In this document: positions 26,002 through 35,311 of the stretch, one piece after another
How positions within the stretch are numbered: position 1 is the stretch's first letter
Layout: the number at the start of each line of letters is the position of its first letter
NCBI GenBank assembly: GCA_937895515.1
Contig: CALAYS010000011.1
Location: forward strand, 1-64,000
From: an uncultured bacterium
GTDB lineage: Bacteria; Patescibacteriota; Minisyncoccia; Phycocordibacterales; UBA9973
Reading direction: 5' to 3'
DNA length: 64,000 bases
Notes under the pieces: model-generated
Told to the model about the DNA's origin: nothing
Database searches by the model: none
Seen by the model: the letters and a program-made list of their open reading frames with translations, nothing else
Position numbers and translations under genes: made by a program

Positions 26002-27450
26002 CTATTTTAATAGTTCTACCAAAACTTCTTTAGCTACTTGGGGGTTAGCAGAGCCATTGGATTCTTTCATGATTTTACCAACCAAAGACATGATAGCGTT
26101 TTCTTTACCGGATTTGTAAGACGCTACAACTTCCGGATTTTCATCAATCAATTTTTGAGCAAGATTCTTCAAGGCTTCGGGATCATTTTTTTGTATCAAA
26201 TCATGCTCTACTGCATAGTCCCGTGGCTTAACTGGATTTTTAACCATTACAGCTAAAATATCTTTAACTCCGCGAGATGATAATTCCCCACCTTGAGCCA
26301 TGCTCATTAATTCCGCAAAATCATCAGGTGTTGGTAATAATGCATCTTTGTCGGCTTTCATAATACCGGCCAAGTCTGATGTAATATAGTTAGCAATTGT
26401 TTGAGCAAGACTATTATCCCCAACTTGTTTAATTATTGCTTCAAAATAATCGGCCATTACAATATCATTTACAAAAACTTCGATGTCACTATCTTTGATG
26501 CCAAAATCTTTACTAAATCTTTCTCTCTTAGCCCAAGGAAGTTCTGGTAAATTATTTTTTACCATATCCAAATCATACATTGAATGCAAATACAATTTAG
26601 GCAAATCAGGCTCGGGGAAATATCGATAATCTTCGGCATTTTCTTTACTACGCTGAGAAACAGTCATTTGTTTATTTTCATCCCAACCACGAGTCTCTTT
26701 GATTATTTCACTTTCACGGCCTTCTTCCCATAGAGCGGTCATTCTTTTGATTTCAAATTCTGCAGCGCGCTTGGCAGCCTGGAAAGAATTAATATTTTTA
26801 ACTTCTACATATTTTTTATTTGGTTTTTCAGGATCAGGAGAAACTGAGACGTTAACTTCTACACGCATTTGCCCCATTTCCATATTGGCATCTGATGCCC
26901 CTAAATACCGAAGAAGAAGTTGTAATTCTTTAGCAAAAGTTACAATTTGTTCAGTATCTTTTATTACTGGTTCAGTAACAAGCTCCATCAGCGGCACACC
27001 CGCACGATTGTAATTAATTAAAGAGAAAGACCCTTTGTCATGCATTGATGTTGCAGTGTCTTCTTCAAGATGAATACGAGTTACATCAACACCGGCTAAT
27101 TTACCACCTGAGACTATTGGAAATTTATATTGTGATATTTGATAAGCTTTGGGTATATCTGGATAAAAATAATTCTTCCGGTCAAATTCTGTAAAGTCAG
27201 CAATATTAGCCCCAATAGCTAAACCAACGCGCACCATATGGTCAACAGCGGCTTTGTTTAATTTCGGCAGTGCCCCCGGTTGTGCAGTACAAATAGGACA
27301 AATATTAGTGTTAGGAGCATCTTCTTTTCCATCAACATCTAAAACACTAGTAACATTTTTACAGCTACAAAAAGCTTTGGTATTAGTCTTTAGTTCGGCG
27401 TGGATTTCCAGCCCCATTGTGACATAGTATGGTCGTTTTGTATCATTCAT
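26002..27450 (-). CDS. gatB: Asp-tRNA(Asn)/Glu-tRNA(Gln) amidotransferase subunit B
   Basis: The 482-residue protein has the GatB signatures: GLEIHAELKT, the zinc-site cysteines CSCKNVT and CPICTAQPG, LPKLNKAAV, HLEEDTATSMHDKGSFSLINYNRAGVPLMEL, and the C-terminal YqeY-like tail. In the GatCAB complex it delivers ammonia to activated Glu-tRNA(Gln) or Asp-tRNA(Asn). gatA and gatC are not in this window. The presence of an archaeal-type, probably non-discriminating AspRS at 37.7 kb fits use of the Asn route. A TATACT box lies 6 bases before the ATG. Confidence 0.97.
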   Translation of the reverse strand: MNDTKRPYYVTMGLEIHAELKTNTKAFCSCKNVTSVLDVDGKEDAPNTNICPICTAQPGALPKLNKAAVDHMVRVGLAIGANIADFTEFDRKNYFYPDIPKAYQISQYKFPIVSGGKLAGVDVTRIHLEEDTATSMHDKGSFSLINYNRAGVPLMELVTEPVIKDTEQIVTFAKELQLLLRYLGASDANMEMGQMRVEVNVSVSPDPEKPNKKYVEVKNINSFQAAKRAAEFEIKRMTALWEEGRESEIIKETRGWDENKQMTVSQRSKENAEDYRYFPEPDLPKLYLHSMYDLDMVKNNLPELPWAKRERFSKDFGIKDSDIEVFVNDIVMADYFEAIIKQVGDNSLAQTIANYITSDLAGIMKADKDALLPTPDDFAELMSMAQGGELSSRGVKDILAVMVKNPVKPRDYAVEHDLIQKNDPEALKNLAQKLIDENPEVVASYKSGKENAIMSLVGKIMKESNGSANPQVAKEVLVELLK

Positions 27451-27456
27451 AAAATG

Positions 27457-27462
27457 AGTATA
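27457..27462 (-). promoter_or_regulatory. -10 box of gatB, leaderless spacing
   Basis: CTGCTATACT on the minus strand, hexamer exactly 6 bases before the gatB ATG. Confidence 0.6.
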
Positions 27463-27470
27463 GCAGAAAA

Positions 27471-28448
27471 TTAATTATTATTTAATTCTTTAATTAAAAT
27501 ATCTCCAAATTCTTTAATGCTTTTATCATCGTAAAGTGAAACTGCATATACCGATTTTTTTGTTGATTTAACAAGATCTTTGATTTTTTTATCTAATTCA
27601 TCTTTAGCTACCATATCAGATTTAGATAATACGATTATTTCTTTTTTAGTTTCTAAGCCTTGATCATAGTCAGCTAGCTCTTTTCTAATTATTTCATAAC
27701 TTTTAATAACATCAACATTTTCAACAGAAATAAGATGCACTATCATATTAGTACGAGAAATATGTTTTAAGAATTTAGAACCAAGTCCGCGGCCTTCGTT
27801 TGCGCCTTCTATTAATCCTGGAATATCAGCAATAATAAACCCATGATACATACCTAAATGTGGGTCAAGAGTAGTAAAATCATAATTCCCTACTTTTGAT
27901 TTTGCATTAGTTAGTATATTCAACATGCTAGATTTACCAGCATTAGGAAACCCAACAAGACCAATATCAGCAATAATTTTAAGCTCGACATAGAATTCGG
28001 CAGTTTCTCCGGGTTTACCTTCGGTTACTTCCAATGGAGACACATTAAGAGAACTTTTAAAATGCTCGTTTCCGTAACCACCTTTACCACCAGCTAAAAC
28101 CATAAAACGATCTTCGTCTTTTAAGATTTCAAATTTTTCGCCAGTATTAACATTTGTAACAACAGACCCAATAGGAAGAGCAATTTCTACATCTTTACCG
28201 TTAGCACCATGTTTACTTTGGCCTTGGCCAGCAGCACCATTTCCAGCTACAAATTTTTTCTGAGCTTTTTTATAAGTCCCTAATAAATTGGTATCTCGAG
28301 AGGCCGTTATATAAACATTACCACCCCAACCACCGTCGCCACCATTAGGGCCACCTTTATCAATAAACTTTTCATGACGCCAACGAACAACTCCATCGCC
28401 ACCATTTCCAGCTTTTGCACTAAATTTTAATTCATCAGTTAACGCCAT
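27471..28448 (-). CDS. obg: GTPase Obg/CgtA
   Basis: The 325-residue protein has the glycine-rich Obg fold (about 1-155: AKAGNGGDGVVRWRHEKF, GGPNGGDGGWGG, GGKGGYGNEHFKSS) followed by a GTPase domain: GFPNAGKSSMLN (P-loop), DIPGLIEGANEGRGLG (G3), LSKSDM as the NKxD-like motif, and a final AVSLYD. It acts in large-subunit ribosome assembly and growth control. There is no C-terminal OCT domain, so it is a short form. It lies between the DHH gene and gatB in a same-strand block. Confidence 0.95.
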   Translation of the reverse strand: MALTDELKFSAKAGNGGDGVVRWRHEKFIDKGGPNGGDGGWGGNVYITASRDTNLLGTYKKAQKKFVAGNGAAGQGQSKHGANGKDVEIALPIGSVVTNVNTGEKFEILKDEDRFMVLAGGKGGYGNEHFKSSLNVSPLEVTEGKPGETAEFYVELKIIADIGLVGFPNAGKSSMLNILTNAKSKVGNYDFTTLDPHLGMYHGFIIADIPGLIEGANEGRGLGSKFLKHISRTNMIVHLISVENVDVIKSYEIIRKELADYDQGLETKKEIIVLSKSDMVAKDELDKKIKDLVKSTKKSVYAVSLYDDKSIKEFGDILIKELNNN

Positions 28449-28456
28449 ATATATTA

Positions 28457-29308
28457 TTAATTAATTCTTTTAACACAAGACAGTGGATGATTATCCATCT
28501 CTATTATAAACCCACTAGCATTGTGGTGACCACCGCCACCATATTTACCAGCGATAATTGAAACATCCACGCTACCGTTACCTCTTAAACTACATTTCAT
28601 TTTACCTTCATCATAATAATAAATTAAGGCAAAAGAATTTGTTTTGTTTGCTAAAATATGACCCAAATCACTAACTACAATTTTATTAGCATTGGAAGCA
28701 TATATTTCGTAGCCTTCAAAAATTACTTTCTCTGCTCTTTCTGCAAAATAATTTACCATTTTTGCATGTTCTTTTGAAAGAAGATTACCATAGTCGATTA
28801 TTTTATTTAATCCATTTATGTCTTCAAGCTCTCTTTGTAATTCGGTAAATAATTCATATGAATATTCTTGAGAATAAAGATATGATAAAATCGCTCTTGA
28901 ATTTGGTAAAACAAATTTATACAAATCACCGTCTTCTACATATTCAACTAATGCAGGGACTTTTTCATCGGGGAAAAAATATCGACTAGCAATATATGAA
29001 CCACAATGTTCATTATCAAAAACATGCTCTTTAACAGACATAACATCGTCTTTAGCGGAAATATGATGATCAAGTATTACTAATTTATTTGTCTTTTTTT
29101 CTAAATCAAGTAGTACATCTTTAGGGTAAGAATAGTCAATTATATAAACATCTTTACCTTCTAAATTTTCCGGAGGAACCAGTCTATCTTTTGCTCCAAT
29201 ATAAATAGCACTATCACCAAACTTTTTCCAAGCGACATAACTACCAGTATAACCATCAGTACAATCACCGTGGTATATAATAACTGTATTTTTTTCTTGA
29301 TCAGACAT
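28457..29308 (-). CDS. DHH-superfamily phosphoesterase
   Basis: The 283-residue protein has the DHH signatures: IYHGDCTDGYTGSY with the metal Asp, YIIDYSY, VILDHHISA (DHH motif), YVEDGDLYKF and the DHHA1-type C-terminal GGGGHHNASGF. Members hydrolyse phosphodiesters such as short oligoribonucleotides or cyclic dinucleotides; the substrate is not fixed by sequence. An upstream in-frame TTG would overlap the previous gene by 31 bases. I chose the ATG at 29308, 1 base after the preceding stop. Confidence 0.88.
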   Translation of the reverse strand: MSDQEKNTVIIYHGDCTDGYTGSYVAWKKFGDSAIYIGAKDRLVPPENLEGKDVYIIDYSYPKDVLLDLEKKTNKLVILDHHISAKDDVMSVKEHVFDNEHCGSYIASRYFFPDEKVPALVEYVEDGDLYKFVLPNSRAILSYLYSQEYSYELFTELQRELEDINGLNKIIDYGNLLSKEHAKMVNYFAERAEKVIFEGYEIYASNANKIVVSDLGHILANKTNSFALIYYYDEGKMKCSLRGNGSVDVSIIAGKYGGGGHHNASGFIIEMDNHPLSCVKRIN

Positions 29309-29309
29309 T

Positions 29310-29651
29310 TTAACTAACCATTCGATTATTAAACCAAGCAAGGATTGTAAGTATTATTGAGCCAAATATTGCAGCTGTAATATTTGAAATAACAAAACCA
29401 TCAATCAAACTACCCAAAAACCATAATGCCAGAGTATTAAAAATTAAAGACAATATACTAAGTGAAAGAAGATTAATTGGTATATGGAAAGCTTGAGCCA
29501 AAGGCTTTATTAGTACATGAATAAAAGTTAAAAACAAAGCAATAAGACCAGCAGTTATAGCAGTATCAATAGTTGCTCCATTTACAAAATGCGCCAATGC
29601 TCCAACAGCCAGCAATATAGTAAACCAATGATAAACTAGTTTTAATATCAT
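29310..29651 (-). CDS. phage-holin-4-like membrane protein (PF04020 family)
   Basis: The 113-residue protein has four hydrophobic segments with small loops: LVYHWFTILLAVGALAHFV, AGLIALFLTFIHVLIKPLA, INLLSLSILSLIFNTLALW and a last ISNITAAIFGSIILTILAWF. The L-x-L-N-x-L-L-xx-I-N pattern fits the Phage_holin_4_2 (YvlD-like) family, despite the name often found in bacterial chromosomes and of unknown role. A TTG three codons upstream is less likely than the ATG at 29651. It lies between the YqeY and DHH genes with near overlap. Confidence 0.85.
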   Translation of the reverse strand: MILKLVYHWFTILLAVGALAHFVNGATIDTAITAGLIALFLTFIHVLIKPLAQAFHIPINLLSLSILSLIFNTLALWFLGSLIDGFVISNITAAIFGSIILTILAWFNNRMVS

Positions 29652-29652
29652 A

Positions 29653-30111
29653 CTAAACAAATAATTCTTCTACCACACTTTTAATAACAGTTCCGTCACC
29701 TTTGTCGCCAAGCTCTTTTTTAACAGCACCAATAAGCATTCCCATTTTTGATTTATCACTAATACCCATTTGTTCTTTAAGTAAAATTGAAACTTTTTTA
29801 ACTTCTTCAATAGACGCCATAGTTGGAGCAAATTCACGCAAAATTGCTAATTGGGCAATATCTTCATCAGCCAAATCTTGACGACCGGCAGATTGAAATT
29901 GAGAAATAGCGTCTTCGCGTTGTTTAATAGTTCTTAGGACTACTTTGCCACAATTAACATCATCTAATACATCTTGGGGTGTTTTACCAGTAGCGACTAA
30001 TTCATTAGTAAAAGCCGTAATAAGACCACGAATAACGTTAAGACGCACGGTATCTTTTGCCCGCATTGCGTCCTTTAATTGTTCTTTAATAGTTATATGT
30101 AGATTTGTCAT
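29653..30111 (-). CDS. GatB/YqeY domain protein
   Basis: The 152-residue protein has the YqeY pattern: N-terminal IKEQLKDAMRAKDTVRLNVIRGLI, DVLRTI-like KVVLRTIKQREDAISQF, DIAQLAILREFAP and C-terminal KSKMGMLIGAVKKELGDKGDGTVIKSVVEELF. The family is related to the tail domain of GatB and is thought to bind tRNA, but no firm function is known. It starts the block YqeY, holin-like, DHH, obg, gatB (minus strand), with an independent, divergent exonuclease gene upstream. Confidence 0.92.
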   Translation of the reverse strand: MTNLHITIKEQLKDAMRAKDTVRLNVIRGLITAFTNELVATGKTPQDVLDDVNCGKVVLRTIKQREDAISQFQSAGRQDLADEDIAQLAILREFAPTMASIEEVKKVSILLKEQMGISDKSKMGMLIGAVKKELGDKGDGTVIKSVVEELFV

Positions 30112-30134
30112 ATATCCTAGTATAGCATGTGTGC

Positions 30135-30140
30135 TATACT
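30135..30140 (+). promoter_or_regulatory. extended -10 box of exonuclease gene
   Basis: GTGCTATACT with 10 bases to the ATG at 30151. Its presence rules against the upstream in-frame ATG at 30127, which would precede the promoter. Confidence 0.6.
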
Positions 30141-30150
30141 ATTATCCAGT

Positions 30151-30885
30151 ATGGAATACACACACATTTTTTTTGATACAGAGACAACTGGAAACACAGA
30201 GCGGGACTATTTATGCCAAATTGCTTGGAAAAAAGCTGGTGACAATGAAATCATTGAAGGTCTTTTTAAGCCACCGGTACCAATGAGTGTCGAATCTATG
30301 GCAGTTTGTCATATTACAAACCACATGCTGGTAGACAAAAAGCCATTCATGGAAAGTGATCTTTGGAATAAGTTTAATGAATTAAATAATGATAAAAAAA
30401 ATGTTTTTATTGCACATAATGCCAAATTTGATATTGGTATGATGCGCCGTGAAAATATTGAAATTACAAATTATATCGATACTCTTAAAATTGCAAGGTT
30501 CGTTGACCGCGAGGGTGTAATACCTAAATACAATCTGCAATATTTGCGTTATTATTATGATATCGAAATCGAGGCTACTGCTCATGATGCCCGAGGTGAC
30601 ATTATAATACTAGAAGCAGTGTTTGAATTTTTATCAAAAAAATTAACCGAGCTTACTGGATATACCGGAGATGAACTAACTCAAAGAATGATTAATATTT
30701 CATATGAACCATTCTTAATGAAAATGTTTACTTTTGGTAAATACAATGGAAGAAGTATTGAAGATATAGCTAAAATTGACCCTGGATATTTAGATTGGTT
30801 ATTAACCCAAAAACAATCCGGTAATACCGAAACTGAAGAAGATTGGATATATACTTTAAAGTTTTATTTAGGAAAATTAAACTAA
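30151..30885 (+). CDS. DnaQ/ExoX-like 3'-5' exonuclease
   Basis: The 244-residue protein has the DEDDh exonuclease motifs: IFFDTETTG (first Asp/Glu), HNAKFDIGMM (second Asp) and AHDARGDIIILE (His and last Asp). A separate C-terminal segment, FTFGKYNGRSIEDIAKIDPGYLDWLL, is the DUF3820/ExoX-C-type module. It would remove nucleotides from 3' ends in repair or proofreading, but could also process RNA. I chose the ATG at 30151 because the -10 box lies just upstream of it. The gene is divergent from the YqeY gene and ends at a strong terminator. Confidence 0.9.
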   Translation: MEYTHIFFDTETTGNTERDYLCQIAWKKAGDNEIIEGLFKPPVPMSVESMAVCHITNHMLVDKKPFMESDLWNKFNELNNDKKNVFIAHNAKFDIGMMRRENIEITNYIDTLKIARFVDREGVIPKYNLQYLRYYYDIEIEATAHDARGDIIILEAVFEFLSKKLTELTGYTGDELTQRMINISYEPFLMKMFTFGKYNGRSIEDIAKIDPGYLDWLLTQKQSGNTETEEDWIYTLKFYLGKLN

Positions 30886-30918
30886 AAAAATCCCTCACAT
30901 TTTGTGAGGGATTTTTTA
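30885..30918. terminator. bidirectional terminator
   Basis: AATCCCTCAC / GTGAGGGATT stem with flanking A and T runs (30885-30899 with 30903-30917), between convergent genes. Confidence 0.85.
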
Positions 30919-31434
30919 TTAACAACTTGAATAGTATGAACAAGTGTTACTGCTGATATATGAACCAGTAGTTTGAACTGGATAATAATCATTATAGTAT
31001 CCACCACCATTATAAGGTCTTGAAACTACATTGTTATTATATCCATAACCATTATTGTAACTATAAGTATTGTAGTTATTAGTTGGGTAACCATATGAAT
31101 TATTACATGGGTAACCTGACATAAAACAGTTTACTGGAGAATAACTATTGTATCCATAATTTGAGTTATAACCTGCGTTATAATAATTTGTTGGATAGTA
31201 ATTATTACTATTACCATAACTTGATCCATAGCCATTATAATAAGAACTATTATAACCAGAATAAGTAGATGGGTAATATCCACTGTAACCATTACCATAT
31301 CCACTATATGAACTATAGCCACTTCCAAAACCAAAACCAATGTTAATAGAGGCATCAGCTTTTTGCATTGTTCCAAAGAAAGCAACAACAACGAAAGCAG
31401 TTAGAATTGTTAATTTAACTATATATCTTTTCAT
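30919..31434 (-). CDS. secreted Tyr/Asn/Gly/Ser-rich low-complexity protein
   Basis: The 171-residue product has a signal peptide (about 7-28, ending ADAS) and a mature chain of little except Tyr, Asn, Gly and Ser (SSYSGYGNGYSGYYP-type units) with Cys residues in NCFMSGYPCN and near the end (NTCSYYSSC). Such chains form flexible or self-associating surface coats. No family is recognised. It stands alone with a TATAAT 6 bases before the ATG and ends at a strong terminator, so it may be well expressed. Confidence 0.8.
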   Translation of the reverse strand: MKRYIVKLTILTAFVVVAFFGTMQKADASINIGFGFGSGYSSYSGYGNGYSGYYPSTYSGYNSSYYNGYGSSYGNSNNYYPTNYYNAGYNSNYGYNSYSPVNCFMSGYPCNNSYGYPTNNYNTYSYNNGYGYNNNVVSRPYNGGGYYNDYYPVQTTGSYISSNTCSYYSSC

Positions 31435-31440
31435 AACTAT

Positions 31441-31446
31441 ATTATA
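31441..31446 (-). promoter_or_regulatory. -10 box of Tyr-rich protein gene, leaderless spacing
   Basis: TATAAT with upstream TG on the minus strand, exactly 6 bases before the ATG. Confidence 0.6.
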
Positions 31447-31476
31447 TCATTTAATATAACATATTGTCAAGTGCTA

Positions 31477-32691
31477 CTATAGCTCTATATATCTATTCCT
31501 TCTATATTTAAAAGCTTTGAAATAAAGTCTAAAAAAGTGTTTAAGATCAAGCCTTTTTAGGAAATAGTCCATATCTATAAAATACCGTATTACCCCTGGA
31601 AAGAAACCACCCCAGATTACGCCTTTGTATACCATCAAAGCCCAGTTTGAGCCTATGGGGATAACAAATCCTGTTTGAGCTTGGTCATAAGTTGGTAATT
31701 TTTTGTCTCTTAAATGAGCCTTGAAAAGTTTTGCTAAATATTGGCCATCATGAATTGCGGTTTGAGCAAGACCAGCATTTTGTGTATCAGCCCCATCCCC
31801 TGCAATGTAAACATTTGGTATACCTATGGCTTCTAAATATTCATTTATCACTACTCGTCCGCGATTTGTTTTTATATTTGGAATAGTTTGATAAATAGGA
31901 TTTGGCATTACTCCCCCTGTCCAAACAATTGTTTTAGCGGTTAATGTTACATCTTCTAGAATAACGGTTTCATTTTCAATTTTTTGAATTGGACGATTTG
32001 AAAATAAATTTACACCTCGTTGTCTTAAAAAGTTTGTAACTATCAATGATCCCTTTTCGGGAACACGCGGTAAAATCCTAGGACCACTATCAATCAAATC
32101 AATAGTTACTTTGCTTGGGTGAATTTTATTTTTTCGTGCCATCTTTTTCATATAAAATGACAACGCTCCGGATAGCTCAACACCAATTGGACCCGCTCCA
32201 CCAATTATTATATGCAAATTATGCATTAAGACTTTTTCGTCTTTAGAAATTTCATTTTTTGCATCTAGTAAAAGTTTGTGAAGATGGTTACGTAAAGTCA
32301 CTGCATCACCTGTTGATTTGAAATTAAAAACTCCATTTTCTAGGCCTTGAATATTAAAATAATTTGGAACCGAACCCAAAGCTAAAACAAGCTTGTCATA
32401 AGAATATTCTCCAGAGACACCAAAAACTTTATTGTTTTGTGGATCAATTTTATTAATTGTATCTTCTATTATTTTTACATTTTTAGGTAAAATATCAGAA
32501 AGATGGATTTTGGTTTGAATTGGAGATTCTCCAATCATAATACGGTAGACACCTGGGTAATATTCAAAATAGCCATGAGAAGAAACAAGAGTTACTTCAC
32601 ATAAACCATTATTAATATCACTCTTTAAATTACGGGCTAATTCAATACCGGCAAATCCCCCACCAACAATTAATATCTGTTCTTTTTTCAT
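31477..32691 (-). CDS. NDH-2-like FAD/NAD(P)-dependent oxidoreductase
   Basis: The 404-residue protein has two Rossmann-type nucleotide motifs: VGGGFAGIELA (FAD, residues 7-17) and IIGGAGPIGVELSG (about 160-175, NAD(P)H). Type II dehydrogenase signatures follow: TIVWTGGVMPNP and IAGDGADTQNAGLAQTAIHDG. The C-terminal region (residues 340-400) is basic and partly hydrophobic (WALMVYKGVIWGGFFPG), as in single-subunit NADH dehydrogenases that sit on the membrane. It would oxidise NADH without pumping protons; the acceptor is unknown. No other respiratory complex is in the window. Confidence 0.9.
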   Translation of the reverse strand: MKKEQILIVGGGFAGIELARNLKSDINNGLCEVTLVSSHGYFEYYPGVYRIMIGESPIQTKIHLSDILPKNVKIIEDTINKIDPQNNKVFGVSGEYSYDKLVLALGSVPNYFNIQGLENGVFNFKSTGDAVTLRNHLHKLLLDAKNEISKDEKVLMHNLHIIIGGAGPIGVELSGALSFYMKKMARKNKIHPSKVTIDLIDSGPRILPRVPEKGSLIVTNFLRQRGVNLFSNRPIQKIENETVILEDVTLTAKTIVWTGGVMPNPIYQTIPNIKTNRGRVVINEYLEAIGIPNVYIAGDGADTQNAGLAQTAIHDGQYLAKLFKAHLRDKKLPTYDQAQTGFVIPIGSNWALMVYKGVIWGGFFPGVIRYFIDMDYFLKRLDLKHFFRLYFKAFKYRRNRYIEL

Positions 32692-32716
32692 AATATGGGT
32701 TGATTATATCATATCT

Positions 32717-34171
32717 TTATTCATCCTGCAGAATGTAGTCATCTAGCTCATTTTGATTAGTAGTTAGACTATTTTTACGAAGAAAATATATTAAAAATCC
32801 AAAAATAACTATAACTAAAAACAATCCTATATATATTTTAGTATTATTTTTAGATGTTTTATGGCTATCAGTATCTAAAGCAACAGTATCAGTATCATTA
32901 TAAATGTCATTATTTTTTAGATAATCTTGATTATTTGGATTTGAAAATGATAAAATATTTGAATTATTTATTTTTGGTTTAGTAATATCAGCATTATTAT
33001 TGTTTGGGATTTTATCTACTAACAAACTAGAAGTTGTATAACCTGACGGGGCTAATATTTTAACCTTATCTTTAGTATAAACACCAATTGGTAGATTAAT
33101 CACAATGCTATCTTTAGCTCCAATATAAGTTCCTTCGGGTATTGTAATGTTTTGATTATTGGTTTGAATTATATAACCACTAATGTCATATTCATCATCT
33201 TTAGTATTAACTATTAGCACTGCTGGCGATGGTGAAAGATACAATTCTTTTAAAATAATTGGAGAATCAACAATTGAAATTTTTGTTTTTCCGGTAACTA
33301 CTGTTTTAGGATACCAAGATGCATATTTATAAGAACAACTTACAATATAGTTCCCGGGAAAATTATAAATATGATCAATAGGTTTATTAGAATCAACCGT
33401 TACGGTTTGACCATCACCAAAATTCCAAATAAATGTTCCTTGGCTTATATTTTCCCCACCATAACCATATAATATTGGTTTAAAATTTGTAAATTTACCA
33501 ACAATATTTGTTTTTAAGGATTCAATATTTAACTGCATTGTAGGGTCTTTACTGTATGGAATAAAAGCTGTACCGCCTGTTATTGTATTTTTATTTGTAT
33601 TATTAGTATTAGAATTATTTGTATTATCAACATTATTGTTTAAAATAGAATTATTTTGAGTATTAGAATTTAAGCCCTTTCCAGGTGTAGGTAAATCAGC
33701 AGTCCAAGAACCAGAATTATTTTGCTGCAAGGTTTTACCATCACCATTTGCCCCTAAATCAACATTATAAGTTATCTCAAAAACAATATTTCCATTGGCA
33801 TCTTTAATAGCCAAATTCTCCCCTACGTCATTAGCTAAAGAAAAAGACGAATCATAAAGATTCGACTTGGGGAAATTAGGATTATCATTTAAAAAATTTG
33901 TAGGGTTATCAGCAATAACAACATATTCACCATTTGCAACATCACTTGAGCCTTGATAATGAGTTATATTATGAGCTGAACCAGATTCAAAAAATTTATA
34001 TTTAGTAAGGTCTATTGATGAACCTGAATTATTATAGATTTCAATCCATTCCCGAGCAGAATCACTACCTTCTAAATCATACATAATCTCAGTGATAGAG
34101 AGACTAGAGGCAGCAGCACTAGCCCAGCAAAGTAAACAAAATATTATAAATATAAATCTATATAATTTCAT
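32717..34171 (-). CDS. surface protein with lamin-tail and PKD domains, C-terminal membrane anchor
   Basis: The 484-residue protein starts with a signal peptide (about 4-22, ASAAAS). A lamin-tail (LTD) domain spans about 23-155: ITEIMYDLEGSDSAREWIEIYNN is its hallmark. After an Asn/Thr-rich linker (170-200) a PKD domain (about 225-300, FIWNFGDGQTVTVD) and a further beta domain follow. A single membrane helix sits near 447-465, ending in an acidic tail. This is a typical candidate-phyla surface protein, probably tethered to the membrane. The ligand is unknown. It is the last gene of the block mraY-ftsW-this gene. Confidence 0.85.
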   Translation of the reverse strand: MKLYRFIFIIFCLLCWASAAASSLSITEIMYDLEGSDSAREWIEIYNNSGSSIDLTKYKFFESGSAHNITHYQGSSDVANGEYVVIADNPTNFLNDNPNFPKSNLYDSSFSLANDVGENLAIKDANGNIVFEITYNVDLGANGDGKTLQQNNSGSWTADLPTPGKGLNSNTQNNSILNNNVDNTNNSNTNNTNKNTITGGTAFIPYSKDPTMQLNIESLKTNIVGKFTNFKPILYGYGGENISQGTFIWNFGDGQTVTVDSNKPIDHIYNFPGNYIVSCSYKYASWYPKTVVTGKTKISIVDSPIILKELYLSPSPAVLIVNTKDDEYDISGYIIQTNNQNITIPEGTYIGAKDSIVINLPIGVYTKDKVKILAPSGYTTSSLLVDKIPNNNNADITKPKINNSNILSFSNPNNQDYLKNNDIYNDTDTVALDTDSHKTSKNNTKIYIGLFLVIVIFGFLIYFLRKNSLTTNQNELDDYILQDE

Positions 34172-34172
34172 T

Positions 34173-35309
34173 TTATGATTCTAGCTCTTTTTGTTCATAG
34201 AGTAGTCTAATAATTATACCAAATAAAGCAAGGCTGACAAGTAATGATGTTCCCCCATGACTCATCAAAGGCAATGGAACCCCGGTTAATGGTATAAGCC
34301 CTATGATTGAACCAATATTTAAAAAAGTCTGAAAAGCAAATAAAGAAAAAAATCCAACAAAAAATAATCGCGAAAATGGAGACTGCAAAGTATGCGATAT
34401 TTTTAACCCTCGAAGAATAAAAATAAGATATAGACCAATGACAATAACTGAGCCCACAAACCCGACTTCTTCTCCTACCACTGCAAAGACTGAATCACCT
34501 TGGGGTTCCGGTAAAAATGTAAATTTCTGAACACTTTGACCGAAACCTTGGCCAATTACCCCACCACTACCCAGTGCGATTAAAGATTGTTTAAGCTGGT
34601 AAGATGCGCCATGGGGATCACTTTCTGGATTAAGAAAAGTTTTAAACCGTGTAGCTACATATGGTTTAGTAATTATAAGACCTGCTCCAACGATAAGCAA
34701 AATCCCTATCATTGAAAAAATAACACGATACGGTAAACCGACAATAAACAAAATACTAACTGCTGTTAAAAAAATTAAAACAACACTTTTTGTATCAGGT
34801 TGGAAAAGTAAAACTGCAGCACACAAAGGAAGAATAATTATTACTGGGATTAATAATGAGAGTAGATTTATTTTTTTATTATTTTTTTGATTTGGAGTTT
34901 CTTTTTTTAAAAACTTTGCATAAATAGCACAAAGATACACCAATACAGCTGCTTTTAAAAAGTCTGCTGGCTGAAAAGAAATTGGCCCAATATCAACCCA
35001 ACGCCGAGCCCCACCATGAGAAAAACCAATTCCTGGAACATAAACAAGAGCTGTTAAGATCAAAGCGAAACCAAAAATAAAAGGTGCATATTTTTGCCAA
35101 AAAGAAGATGGTACCCTTAGCACAATTAAAAAAGCAATAATCCCACCTAAAAATCCCAGTAATAATTGGGTTCTAACAATTGAAATAAATTTAGCATTAT
35201 TAGAATCCATAACCCCCAGTGATGCGGATAAGAAAAACAATAATCCTATAAAAAGAAGTAATACAAAAGTTGTAACTAAAACTTTGTCGGCGGCAAAAAG
35301 TTTTTTCAT
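34173..35309 (-). CDS. ftsW: FtsW/RodA/SpoVE-type lipid II polymerase
   Basis: The 378-residue protein has about ten membrane helices and SEDS-family signatures: GGARRWVDIGPISFQPADFLK, the FLPEPQGDSVFAVVGEEVGFVG loop and the C-terminal IPLTGVPLPLMSHGGTSLL. SEDS proteins polymerise peptidoglycan glycan strands from lipid II. Its close link to mraY (35312) suggests a division-type FtsW rather than RodA. It starts 2 bases after mraY. Confidence 0.95.
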   Translation of the reverse strand: MKKLFAADKVLVTTFVLLLFIGLLFFLSASLGVMDSNNAKFISIVRTQLLLGFLGGIIAFLIVLRVPSSFWQKYAPFIFGFALILTALVYVPGIGFSHGGARRWVDIGPISFQPADFLKAAVLVYLCAIYAKFLKKETPNQKNNKKINLLSLLIPVIIILPLCAAVLLFQPDTKSVVLIFLTAVSILFIVGLPYRVIFSMIGILLIVGAGLIITKPYVATRFKTFLNPESDPHGASYQLKQSLIALGSGGVIGQGFGQSVQKFTFLPEPQGDSVFAVVGEEVGFVGSVIVIGLYLIFILRGLKISHTLQSPFSRLFFVGFFSLFAFQTFLNIGSIIGLIPLTGVPLPLMSHGGTSLLVSLALFGIIIRLLYEQKELES

Positions 35310-35311
35310 AA

